Shown here piece after piece: positions 1 to 6,537 of a stretch of DNA of 11,388 bases. Below the pieces are notes generated by a model. That model worked only from the letters and a program-made list of their open reading frames with translations. It was not told the DNA's origin and ran no database searches. Source of the stretch: JAVVFH01 sp032250585 (lineage in GTDB: Bacteria; Pseudomonadota; Gammaproteobacteria; Xanthomonadales; SZUA-36). The position numbers were made by a program, and so were the translations under genes. The stretch covers positions 1 to 11,388 of the forward strand of contig JAVVFH010000104.1 in assembly GCA_032250585.1 (NCBI GenBank), in the 5' to 3' direction. How positions within the stretch are numbered: the stretch's first letter is position 1; every line of letters starts with the position of its first letter.

Positions 1-1908
1 GAAGCCGGCCGGGTCTTCCAGTGACGCCCCTTCCGACAACAGGGCCTGCTCGTACAGCACCATGGAGAGGTCCGAAAAACGACCCGGATCGCTTTCGTCC
101 CGTAGTCTGTCGACCAGCGGATGCGAGGGGTTGAGTTCCAGCACCGGGCGTGAATCGGGTACTTCCTGGCCCGCCTGCTCCAGCAAGCGCTGCAAATGCA
201 GCGCCATTTCCTGGTCACCGAGCACCAGGCAGGAGGCCGAATCGGTGAGCCGCTGGCTGCTGCGTACCTCGCTGACCTGTTCGCCCAGCGCCTCACCAAC
301 CCTGCGCAGAAGGTCCTCGTCGAGCGTCTCCGCGGTGGTGTCCGCTTCTTCCGCCCTCTCCTTCTCATCCGCCTTGTCAAGTGCACCGAGATCGATGTCG
401 CCCTTGGCCACCGACTTGAAGTGCTTGCCGTCATGCTCGTTGAAATAGGCCATCATCCATTCGTCGACGCGATCGAACATCAGCAGCACTTCCACGCCTT
501 TCTTGCGAAACAGTTCCAGGTGCGGACTATTCGAGGCGGCACGGTAGTTTTCCGCCGTGATGTAGTAGATGTTCTCCTGGCCTTCCGGCATCCGCTCGAT
601 GTAACCCGCCAGGTCCGCAGTCGGCTTGGCCCCGTCACCACGCGTGGACGCAAAGCGCAACAGCGGCGCAATGCGCTCGCGGTTGGCCATGTCCTCGACA
701 ATGCCTTCCTTCAGAACAGCGCCGAACTGGCCCCAGAATTTTTCGTACTGCACCGAATCGTCCTCGGCCATTTTGGCTATCAGATCGAGGCTGCGGCGAA
801 TCACGGCTGAACGGATTTTCCCGACCAGTTCGTTCTCCTGCAACAGTTCGCGCGAGACGTTCAGAGGCAGATCGTCGGAATCGACGACACCCCGCACGAA
901 TCGCAGGTAGTGAGGCAGCAACTGCTGGGCGGCGTCCATGATGAACACCCGGTTCACATATAAGCGCAGGCCGCTGCGCTCATCGCGCTGCAGCATCAGG
1001 TCCATCGGCGCTTTGGACGGGATGTACAGAAGCGTCGTGTAGCTTTGCGCGCCCTCGACCTTGTTATGAGTCCAGCACAGGGCGTCGTCCAGGTCGTGGG
1101 TCAGATACTTGTAGAATGACTGGTAATCGTCACCGCTGATTTCGCTCTTGGGCAGCGTCCACAGCGCGGAAGCTTTATTGACGTCCTGCCATTCGGTGCC
1201 TTCCTCGCCCTTGTCTTCACGCATGCGGATCGGAAAACCGATGTGGTCCGAGTAACGCCCGATCAGCGACCTCAGGGTCCACGGGCTGAGAAACTCCTTT
1301 TCGGCATCTTTCAGCTGCAGGATCACCTCCGTGCCGTGGACCGGTCGTTCCTCAGCCACGATGGTGAACTCCCCGCCGCCGTCGGATTCCCATCGCACAC
1401 CCTCTTTCGGTGCGTCGCCAGCCTTGCGGGTCAACACGGTCACCTTGTCGGCGACGATGAAAGAGGAATAGAACCCGACGCCAAACTGGCCGATCAGTCG
1501 CGCATCGACCCGTTCGTCATTTGCAAGCCGCTCAAGAAAGGCCTTGGTACCGGATTTGGCGATGGTGCCGATGTTCTCCATTACCTCTTCGCGGGTCATG
1601 CCGATGCCGTTGTCGCGGATCGTCAGGGTGCCCGCTTCTTCGTCTGCCTCGATCTCGATGTGCAGGTCGCTGTCGCCTTCATAAATGGCGTCGTCCTTGA
1701 TGGCGAGGAAGCGCAGCTGGTCGAGCGCATCGGATGCATTGGAGATCAATTCGCGCAGGAAAATTTCCTTGTTGGAATACAGCGAATGGATCATCAGCTG
1801 CAGAACCTGGCGGGTCTCCGCCTGGAAAGCGTGAGTTTTGGGTGTCTTGCTGTTGCTCGGTGTCTTGCTGTTACTCTTGGTTTGGCTCTTGGTTTTGGTC
1901 TTGCTCAT
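1..1908 (-). CDS. htpG: Chaperone HtpG (bacterial Hsp90), 3' end cut by window edge
   Basis: HtpG is the cytosolic ATP-dependent Hsp90 chaperone, a homodimer that remodels client proteins together with the DnaK system. Read on the minus strand, 636 codons are open from the ATG at 1908 to the window edge. E. coli HtpG has 624 residues, so probably only some 10-15 residues are missing. The ATPase domain is clear: LRELISNASDA (residues 51-61, with the catalytic Glu53 and Mg/ATP-binding Asn57), DNGIGM (99-104) and GQFGVGF (140-146). The middle domain contains SDHIGFPI and the conserved NVSRELLQEN segment. Residues 1 to about 24 are an extra Lys/Ser/Thr/Pro/Asn-rich tail before the family start near HAFQAETRQ; it holds a tandem SNSKTP repeat. 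No other ATG lies between it and the conserved fold, so this start is the natural one, although no strong Shine-Dalgarno is visible. Transcription is probably heat-inducible (see the promoter at 1943-1972). Confidence 0.97.
   Translation of the reverse strand, partial: MSKTKTKSQTKSNSKTPSNSKTPKTHAFQAETRQVLQLMIHSLYSNKEIFLRELISNASDALDQLRFLAIKDDAIYEGDSDLHIEIEADEEAGTLTIRDNGIGMTREEVMENIGTIAKSGTKAFLERLANDERVDARLIGQFGVGFYSSFIVADKVTVLTRKAGDAPKEGVRWESDGGGEFTIVAEERPVHGTEVILQLKDAEKEFLSPWTLRSLIGRYSDHIGFPIRMREDKGEEGTEWQDVNKASALWTLPKSEISGDDYQSFYKYLTHDLDDALCWTHNKVEGAQSYTTLLYIPSKAPMDLMLQRDERSGLRLYVNRVFIMDAAQQLLPHYLRFVRGVVDSDDLPLNVSRELLQENELVGKIRSAVIRRSLDLIAKMAEDDSVQYEKFWGQFGAVLKEGIVEDMANRERIAPLLRFASTRGDGAKPTADLAGYIERMPEGQENIYYITAENYRAASNSPHLELFRKKGVEVLLMFDRVDEWMMAYFNEHDGKHFKSVAKGDIDLGALDKADEKERAEEADTTAETLDEDLLRRVGEALGEQVSEVRSSQRLTDSASCLVLGDQEMALHLQRLLEQAGQEVPDSRPVLELNPSHPLVDRLRDESDPGRFSDLSMVLYEQALLSEGASLEDPAGF
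1840..1875 (-). repeat. Two 18-bp tandem repeats inside the 5' end of htpG
   Basis: Two direct 18-bp units, 1858-1875 and 1840-1857, differ at two positions and encode residues 12-17 and 18-23 of HtpG, each reading SNSKTP. The tail before them (KTKTKSQTK) is itself Lys/Thr/Ser-rich. The repeat keeps the frame, so gain or loss of a unit would change only the length of the tail. Confidence 0.85.
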
Positions 1909-1942
1909 TTCAGGCACGCACGGTTGCTTGGATTGCTGCACA

Positions 1943-1972
1943 AGATAGGGGTGGGAGGCTCAGAATCAAGGG
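1943..1972 (-). promoter_or_regulatory. Putative sigma-32 (RpoH) heat-shock promoter of htpG
   Basis: On the minus strand CCCTTGAT (1972-1965) is followed after 14 bp by CCCTATCT (1950-1943). The sigma-32 consensus is CCCTTGAA, 13-17 bp, CCCCATnT, so each element has one mismatch and the spacing fits. The predicted transcript would start near 1936 and leave a leader of about 27 nt before the htpG ATG. E. coli htpG is a known sigma-32 gene, which supports the call. The match is by eye. Confidence 0.75.
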
Positions 1973-1995
1973 CAAGCCGGATGTCGGGCTTGCCC
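1970..1995. repeat. 9-bp inverted repeat overlapping the upstream edge of the htpG promoter
   Basis: GGGCAAGCC (1970-1978) and GGCTTGCCC (1987-1995) are perfect inverted arms around an 8-bp centre. The left arm overlaps the -35 element of the putative heat-shock promoter. There is no T-run behind it on either strand, so it is not a standard terminator. It could be an operator or a secondary hairpin behind rplS. It is not the CIRCE sequence (TTAGCACTC/GAGTGCTAA) bound by HrcA, although the arm length and spacing are similar. Confidence 0.6.
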
Positions 1996-2023
1996 ACGCG
2001 AACTCAGATGCTGAAACGCAGAC

Positions 2024-2053
2024 AAAAAAAAGCCCGCAAGCAGCGGGCTTTTT
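2024..2053 (-). terminator. Rho-independent terminator of the rpsP-rimM-trmD-rplS operon
   Basis: AGCCCGC (2031-2037) pairs with GCGGGCT (2043-2049) around a 5-nt loop. Read on the minus strand, the GC-rich stem is followed by eight T (complement of the A-run at 2024-2031). It starts about 19 bp after the rplS stop codon. A short T-run also follows the stem on the plus strand (2049-2053), so it may work weakly in both directions. Confidence 0.92.
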
Positions 2054-2071
2054 CATTTCGGGCGATGCTTT

Positions 2072-2419
2072 TCAGCCCAGTTTTTCCTTGATCCGGGCCG
2101 ACTTGCCCTCACGCTCGCGCAGGTAGTAGAGCTTGGCGCGGCGAACGTCACCGCGGCGCTTGACCCTGATGGAGTCGATCATCGGGCTGTGCGTCTGGAA
2201 GATGCGCTCCACACCGGTGCCATGCGAGATTTTGCGCACGGTGAACGCTGAATTCAGGCCGCGGTTGCGGATCGCGATGCAAACGCCCTCGAATGCCTGC
2301 AGCCGTTCGCGGCTGCCCTCCTTCACCTTGACGCTCACCACGATGGTGTCGCCGGGTGCGAACGCCGGAATATCCCGGTTCAACTGTTCCGCATTGATTT
2401 CGTCGATGATGTTCGTCAT
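2072..2419 (-). CDS. rplS: 50S ribosomal protein L19
   Basis: L19 is a structural protein of the large ribosomal subunit, located at the interface with the 30S subunit. The 115-residue product has the same length as E. coli L19 and matches it along its whole length: PGDTIVVSVKVKEGSRERLQ (22-41), QAFEGV, AIRNRGLNSAFTVRKIS (49-65), QTHSP, and the basic C-terminus KLYYLREREGKSARIKEKL. The frame stays open upstream to 2470, but the family begins at MTNII (ATG 2417-2419), with AAGGA as Shine-Dalgarno just before it. That extension would also overlap the end of trmD. It is the last gene of the operon, 43 bp after trmD and directly before the terminator. Confidence 0.98.
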   Translation of the reverse strand: MTNIIDEINAEQLNRDIPAFAPGDTIVVSVKVKEGSRERLQAFEGVCIAIRNRGLNSAFTVRKISHGTGVERIFQTHSPMIDSIRVKRRGDVRRAKLYYLREREGKSARIKEKLG

Positions 2420-2462
2420 TGTTCCCAGTCCTTCATGCAAATTCAGCATACTGTCAGTTGGC

Positions 2463-3203
2463 TTACTCACCCTGCTCGCAAATGTATTCGGCCAGCAGAG
2501 CCTTCGATTCTTCGTCCAGTTTCTGCTCTTTCAACAACTCCGGACGCCGACGCCATGTACGTCCCAGGGCCTTTTTCCTTCGCCAGCGCTCAATGGCACC
2601 GTGATCGCCGGAGAGCAGCACCGCCGGCACCTCCAAACCTCCGACCGTCTCCGGGCGGGTGTAATGCGGGCAATCCAGCAAGCCGTCCGTGAACGAGTCC
2701 TGCTGCGCCGACTGCTCGTCGCCAAGTACACCCGGCACCAGGCGCGCCACTGCATCAACGATCACTGCGGCAGCCAGTTCACCGCCGCTGAGGATGTAGT
2801 CACCGATAGACCACTCCTCATTGACTTCCAGCTCGATCAGGCGCTCATCCACGCCTTCGTAGCGGCCGCACACCAGGATCAAATCCCGCCGCGCCGATAA
2901 TTCCCGCACACCCTCCTGGTCAAGCACCCTGCCTTGCGGGCTCAGGAGACTCACTTTCGTCGTCGGGCCCGCTTGCGCTTTGGCCGCCTTCACCGCGCTG
3001 CGCAAAGGCTCCACCGCCATCACCATGCCGGGGCCGCCGCCATAAGGCCGGTCGTCCACGCTGCGGTGCCGGTCCCGCGCAAAATCCCGCGGGTTGATCA
3101 ACATCAGTTCGATCCGCCCGGCGCGAATTCCGCGCCCGGTCACACCCAGGTTGACCAGTGGCGTGAACTCCTCCGGAAACAGCGTGATGACCTGTATCCG
3201 CAT
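2463..3203 (-). CDS. trmD: tRNA (guanine-N1-)-methyltransferase TrmD
   Basis: TrmD uses S-adenosylmethionine to make m1G37 next to the anticodon, which prevents +1 frameshifting; it is usually essential. The 246-residue product is a complete SPOUT trefoil-knot enzyme (E. coli 255 aa). It has DRHRSVDDRPYGGGPGM (44-60), the SAM-binding knot segments LSPQGRVLDQ (87-96), CGRYEGVDER (112-121) and SIGDYILSGGEL (132-143), and the catalytic pair Arg154 and Asp169 (in QDSF). DCPHYTRPE follows at 177-185. Two starts lie side by side after the rimM stop: GTG at 3204-3206 and ATG at 3201-3203. I chose ATG because MRIQVITLFP aligns with the family start. The gene abuts rimM, which implies translational coupling. 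Confidence 0.98.
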   Translation of the reverse strand: MRIQVITLFPEEFTPLVNLGVTGRGIRAGRIELMLINPRDFARDRHRSVDDRPYGGGPGMVMAVEPLRSAVKAAKAQAGPTTKVSLLSPQGRVLDQEGVRELSARRDLILVCGRYEGVDERLIELEVNEEWSIGDYILSGGELAAAVIVDAVARLVPGVLGDEQSAQQDSFTDGLLDCPHYTRPETVGGLEVPAVLLSGDHGAIERWRRKKALGRTWRRRPELLKEQKLDEESKALLAEYICEQGE

Positions 3204-3206
3204 CAC

Positions 3207-3731
3207 TCAGAATTCCGGGTCCCAGTCAACGACCACCGCTCCGGCTTCCAGATCGACCTTCTTGACGTACTGCCCCGTCACGAACGGAATCAACCGTTCC
3301 TTGTCGCCCCGCACCACCATCACATCGTTGGCACCGGTAGCCAGCATCCGATCGATGACGCCCAGCTCACGACCGTCGTCCAGCTGCACCGCAAGGCCGA
3401 TGAGGTCCAACCAATAAAACTCGTCTTCGCCGAGCTCCGGAAGCTCATCACGATAAACGGCGATAGACTGGCCGATCAGCGCCTCCGCCTGCTCACGGCC
3501 ATCGATATTTTCCAGCAGGACCAGCAAATGCTTGCCGTGCTTCCTGGCCTGGAGGATGTGGACCGCTTCGAGTTCCACGCCCAACAGCCAAGGCTGATAT
3601 TCCCAAATCGCCTCGCGCGGATCAGTCAAAGAATGCACCCTGACCCAACCCTTGAGACCCTGGACGCCCGAAACGTGACCGACAAGTACCTGTTTTCGCT
3701 CCGGTTCGCGACCGCTTACGGCGTCGCTCAC
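3207..3731 (-). CDS. rimM: 16S rRNA processing / 30S maturation factor RimM
   Basis: RimM binds the immature 30S subunit through S19 and promotes maturation of the 3' (head) domain of 16S rRNA. The 174 residues show the N-terminal beta-barrel RimM domain (VLVGHVSGVQGLKGWVRV, 15-32) and a C-terminal PRC-barrel domain starting around the EFYWLDLIG motif (104-112) and running through GANDVMVV (133-140), RLIPF, and VDWDPEF at the end. The start codon is GTG, 7 bp after the rpsP stop. No convincing Shine-Dalgarno precedes it, so translation is probably coupled to rpsP. No ATG could replace it without losing conserved sequence. Confidence 0.97.
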   Translation of the reverse strand: MSDAVSGREPERKQVLVGHVSGVQGLKGWVRVHSLTDPREAIWEYQPWLLGVELEAVHILQARKHGKHLLVLLENIDGREQAEALIGQSIAVYRDELPELGEDEFYWLDLIGLAVQLDDGRELGVIDRMLATGANDVMVVRGDKERLIPFVTGQYVKKVDLEAGAVVVDWDPEF

Positions 3732-3738
3732 GGACCGA

Positions 3739-3990
3739 TCAGACGGTTACTTTTCGAGCCTCGGAGACCAGGTTCTTTACACGATCACTCACCTGGGCAC
3801 CAACGCCGGTCCAGTAATCCACGCGTTCCAGGTCGACACGCAAGCGCTGTTCCTGGCCGCGAGCTACCGGGTTGAAAAATCCCACACGCTCGATATTTCG
3901 GCCGTCGCGGGCTTTGCGGCTGTCCGCCACGACAATGTGATAGAAGGGTTGCTTCTTGGCGCCACCCCGGCTCAATCTGATTGTTACCAT
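3739..3990 (-). CDS. rpsP: 30S ribosomal protein S16
   Basis: S16 is a small-subunit protein that binds 16S rRNA early and stabilises the 5'/central domains. The 83 residues match E. coli S16 (82 aa): MVTIRLSRGGAKKQPFY, VVADSRKARDGR (21-31), IERVGFFNP (33-41), and SDRV near the C-terminus. The frame extends two codons further to a TTG at 3996, but the family begins at MVTIRL, giving the ATG at 3988-3990. A GTGGA stretch about 10 nt before it can serve as ribosome binding site. It is the first gene of the rpsP-rimM-trmD-rplS operon, whose order is conserved in proteobacteria. Confidence 0.98.
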   Translation of the reverse strand: MVTIRLSRGGAKKQPFYHIVVADSRKARDGRNIERVGFFNPVARGQEQRLRVDLERVDYWTGVGAQVSDRVKNLVSEARKVTV

Positions 3991-4035
3991 GTTCAAAAAT
4001 CCACTTTAATAGGTTTATCAGCAACTTGTGTTCTG

Positions 4036-4044
4036 ATTATACCA
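4036..4044 (-). promoter_or_regulatory. Extended -10 promoter of the rpsP operon
   Basis: The minus strand reads TGGTATAAT at 4044-4036: a perfect TATAAT with the TG of an extended -10 one base upstream. No good -35 hexamer lies at the usual 16-18 bp (TTCTTT at 4064-4059 matches poorly), which is typical of extended -10 promoters. Transcription would start near 4029, about 39 nt before the rpsP ATG. This is the only convincing promoter between ffh and rpsP. Confidence 0.7.
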
Positions 4045-4167
4045 GCCTGGACAAGTTTAAAGAAGCGCCGAGTCAATACCGGCTGCCGCCAGCCCGGCGG
4101 ATTCAGCAAACCGAGCATTCTACCTTGCTTTGCCGCAAAAGAAAACAGACAAAAACGCGTTAAACAG

Positions 4168-4216
4168 GGCCGACCGGGCGTTTTCGGCCATTGCGGCGCC
4201 CACCCGGCTCGCCGCA
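4168..4216 (-). terminator. Two small hairpins behind ffh; possible weak terminator
   Basis: In the 250-bp gap between ffh and rpsP, two inverted repeats lie behind the ffh stop. TGCGGCG (4192-4198) pairs with CGCCGCA (4210-4216), and GGCCGA (4168-4173) pairs with TCGGCC (4184-4189). On the minus strand the second is followed by an interrupted T-rich stretch (CTGTTTA, then TTTTT some 10 nt further), so it would be a weak terminator at best. The rest of the gap shows only the rpsP promoter. Confidence 0.35.
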
Positions 4217-4240
4217 TGAAGACCGCGCTCATGCCTGCGC

Positions 4241-5614
4241 TCAAAATGGCGGCTTACCGCCGGGCGGCAACTGGCCCTGCAATTTGTTCATTTTACGCAT
4301 CATCCCGGCCATTCCGCCCTTGCCCATTTTTTTCATCATCTTCTGCATCTGGGCATGCTGCTTGAGCAGGCGGTTGATGGCCTGTATTTGCGTGCCCGAA
4401 CCGTGTGCGATGCGCTTTTTGCGCGAACCGCGGATGATGTCCGGAAACTGGCGTTCCTTTGGCGTCATGGAGTTGATGATTGCAATCATCTGCCGCGTTT
4501 GCCGGTCATCGACCTGCGATTTAACCTGATCGGACAGGCTGCCCATGCCCGGCAGCTTGTCGACCAGACCGCCCAACCCGCCCATGTTCTGCATTTGCTC
4601 CAGTTGCGATTTGAAATCCTGCAGATCGAAACCGCGGCCGCGGCGCATTTTCCGCACCAGTTTCTCGGCCTGCTCCTGGTCAACCTTGCGGTGCACCTCT
4701 TCGACCAGCGACAGCACGTCGCCCATGCCGAGAATCCGTGAAGCGACGCGTTCAGGATGAAACGGTTGAAGCGCGTCGGTCTTTTCCCCGGAGCCCAGGA
4801 ACTTGATCGGCTTGCCGGTAATCTGACGCACCGAAAGGGCGGCACCCCCGCGTGCGTCACCATCGGTCTTGGTGAGAATGACGCCGGTAAGCGGCAGCGC
4901 GTCGTTGAACGCGGCCGCTGTGTTGGCCGCGTCCTGGCCGGTCATTGCGTCCACCACGAACAGCGTCTCATGTGGTTTGGCAGCGGCGTGAATGGCCCGA
5001 ATTTCATCCATCATGGACGCGTCGATGTGCAGCCGCCCGGCGGTGTCGATCAGCACCACGTCGCAGAGTTGCCGCCTGGCCTCGGCCACCGCTTCGCGAG
5101 CGATTTCTGCCGGTTTCTGATCTGTCGAGGACGGCTGGAACACGGCGCCCACCTGCCTGGCCAGCGTCTCCAGCTGATCGATGGCGGCCGGCCGGTAGAC
5201 ATCACAGCTGACGACCATGACGCGTTTTTTTTCCTGTTCAATCAGCAGGCGCGCCAGCTTGGCGGTGGTGGTCGTCTTGCCGGAACCCTGCAAGCCAGCC
5301 ATCAGCACCGCTACGGGCGGCTGCGCCCGCAGGTCCAGTTTCTCGTTTTCCTGGCCCATGATTTGCGCCAGTTCGTCATGCACCAGCTTGACCAGCGCCT
5401 GACCGGGCGTCAGGCTCTTGAGTACGTCCTGGCCGAGCGCTTTCTCACGCACGTCACTGATGAACTTTTGCACGACAGGGAGGGCAACATCGGCTTCGAG
5501 CAGGGCGATGCGCACCTCACGAAGGGTATCCCGGATACCGTCTTCGGTCAGGCGGCCCTTGCCGCGAAGTTGCTGAACGGTGCGCGACAGGCGTTCCGTC
5601 AAATTTTCAAACAT
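4241..5614 (-). CDS. ffh: Signal recognition particle protein Ffh
   Basis: Ffh is the SRP54-type GTPase that binds 4.5S RNA and hydrophobic signal sequences and delivers ribosomes to the receptor FtsY at the inner membrane. The 457 residues (E. coli 453) contain the helical N domain (1 to about 95) and the G domain with the P-loop GLQGSGKTTTTAKLA (107-121), CDVYRPAA (137-144), DTAGRLHID (190-198), TKTDGDARGG (248-257) and LGSGEK (273-278). The M domain follows, with the RNA-binding SRKKRIAHGSG (397-407) and a Met-rich tail (MQKMMKKMGKGGMAGMMRKM). The frame extends upstream to 5662, but MFENLTERL is the family start, and GGAG lies 8 nt before that ATG (5612-5614). It is a single gene divergent from ypjD. 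Confidence 0.98.
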   Translation of the reverse strand: MFENLTERLSRTVQQLRGKGRLTEDGIRDTLREVRIALLEADVALPVVQKFISDVREKALGQDVLKSLTPGQALVKLVHDELAQIMGQENEKLDLRAQPPVAVLMAGLQGSGKTTTTAKLARLLIEQEKKRVMVVSCDVYRPAAIDQLETLARQVGAVFQPSSTDQKPAEIAREAVAEARRQLCDVVLIDTAGRLHIDASMMDEIRAIHAAAKPHETLFVVDAMTGQDAANTAAAFNDALPLTGVILTKTDGDARGGAALSVRQITGKPIKFLGSGEKTDALQPFHPERVASRILGMGDVLSLVEEVHRKVDQEQAEKLVRKMRRGRGFDLQDFKSQLEQMQNMGGLGGLVDKLPGMGSLSDQVKSQVDDRQTRQMIAIINSMTPKERQFPDIIRGSRKKRIAHGSGTQIQAINRLLKQHAQMQKMMKKMGKGGMAGMMRKMNKLQGQLPPGGKPPF

Positions 5615-5681
5615 GAATGACTCCGGAATGGAAATCGCGGGCTGATTGACAATCATCGCCACCAGCCCTTGCTGACTCAGG

Positions 5682-5689
5682 TATTATAA
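5682..5689. promoter_or_regulatory. Candidate overlapping -10 elements of the divergent ffh and ypjD promoters
   Basis: The 104-bp space between ffh and ypjD holds an AT-rich near-palindrome GGTATTATAACC (5681-5692). On the minus strand it contains a perfect TATAAT (5688-5683), about 70 bp upstream of the ffh ATG. On the plus strand it contains TATTAT (5682-5687), about 30 bp before the ypjD ATG. No good -35 element stands at 16-18 bp for either; the TTGACA at 5646-5651 is 30 bp from the plus -10, too far to pair with it. Confidence 0.45.
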
Positions 5690-5718
5690 CCGCAGAACCA
5701 TGCGTCCAGCAGAAGCAA

Positions 5719-6534
5719 ATGACCCATGATGCACCACTGATACTGGCCGCAGCCCTTTATGTGGCAGCGCTCGTATTGCTGTACAACTCCATCCAAAAAG
5801 AGTCGCCCGGTTGGCGCACGCTTTCCCTGGCGTTCGCCGTTGCGGGTGCCCTGTTTCACTCCGGCGTGCAGATAAACCACTGGTTCGGCGAAGGCATGCA
5901 GGACGTCAGCCTGCCACATCTGCTGTCGCTGTGCGCACTGGTCATCATGTTGCTGCTGATTGTCTCTGCGTTCACTCGCCGGACGCTGTACGATGCGGGC
6001 CTGGTCGCATTGCCGATCGCAGCGGCGGTCGTGCTGCTCGAGTGGGTAGTGCCGCCGCAGCCGATCCCGCTCGACAGCACGACGCCGGGAATCACGCTGC
6101 ACCTGATCAGTTCTGTGCTGTCGTTCGGGCTGCTCTCGATCGCCGGGGTGTACGCCTTGTTCGCCTACCTGGCCGATTATTTCCTGCGTCACCACCACAT
6201 CAATCCATTGGTGCGCACGCTGCCCGCGCTGGAAGTGCTCGAAGACCTGCTGTTCAAACTGATTGCCGCGGGCTTTCTGCTGCTGACGGTCTCGCTGGCC
6301 TCCGGCGTGGTGTTCATCAACGACATTTTCGCCCAGCATCTGGTTCACAAAACCGTGCTCTCCATACTTGCCTGGCTGGTGTTCGGCTTATTGCTCTGGG
6401 GGCGCTGGCGCTATGGTTGGCGCGGCAGGCTGGCGGTCAGGCTGACGTTGGCCGGCATTGCGCTGCTGGTTCTGTCCTACTTCGGCAGCAAATACGTGCT
6501 CGAAGTGCTGCTGGACAGTAACTGGCAAACCTGA
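5719..6534 (+). CDS. ypjD: YpjD-type inner-membrane protein, cytochrome c assembly (CcsA/CcmC-like) family
   Basis: This 271-residue polytopic membrane protein belongs to the YpjD branch of the cytochrome c assembly family. About eight hydrophobic segments are visible, near residues 5-22, 35-52, 67-84, 93-112, 126-153, 178-201, 212-228 and 239-258. Histidines sit at the start of two late helices (His128 in LHLISS, His210 in VHKTVLS), as in the heme-handling relatives. I do not see the Trp-rich WGxxWxWD loop of true CcmC/CcsA heme transporters, so a role in cytochrome c biogenesis should not be assumed. The neighbourhood supports the name: E. coli also has ffh, ypjD and yfjD (corB) side by side. 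The stop codon is 3 bp before corB, so the two are co-transcribed. The Shine-Dalgarno is weak. Confidence 0.9.
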   Translation: MTHDAPLILAAALYVAALVLLYNSIQKESPGWRTLSLAFAVAGALFHSGVQINHWFGEGMQDVSLPHLLSLCALVIMLLLIVSAFTRRTLYDAGLVALPIAAAVVLLEWVVPPQPIPLDSTTPGITLHLISSVLSFGLLSIAGVYALFAYLADYFLRHHHINPLVRTLPALEVLEDLLFKLIAAGFLLLTVSLASGVVFINDIFAQHLVHKTVLSILAWLVFGLLLWGRWRYGWRGRLAVRLTLAGIALLVLSYFGSKYVLEVLLDSNWQT

Positions 6535-6537
6535 ACG

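Noticed and set aside
1970..1995. CIRCE element (HrcA operator) in front of htpG
   Set aside because: The arm length and spacing resemble CIRCE, but the arm sequence GGGCAAGCC is unrelated to TTAGCACTC.
196..2091. Plus-strand open frames opposite htpG (196-810, 1243-2091)
   Set aside because: They are shadows of htpG, which reads through the whole segment on the minus strand with conserved Hsp90 motifs.
4757..5620. Long plus-strand open frame (287 codons) opposite ffh
   Set aside because: It lies antisense to the well-supported ffh, has no recognisable domain, and its His/Gln/Arg/Leu-rich composition is typical of the reverse frame of a GC-rich gene.
5646..5651. Perfect TTGACA as -35 for ypjD
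   Set aside because: It is 30 bp from the candidate -10 at 5682, far outside the 15-19 bp range, and no other -10 follows at the right distance.
5677..6348. Minus-strand open frame (223 codons) opposite ypjD, extremely rich in Gln, Arg and His
   Set aside because: The composition mirrors the hydrophobic codons (Leu, Val, Ala) of the membrane protein on the other strand; there is no family match by eye.
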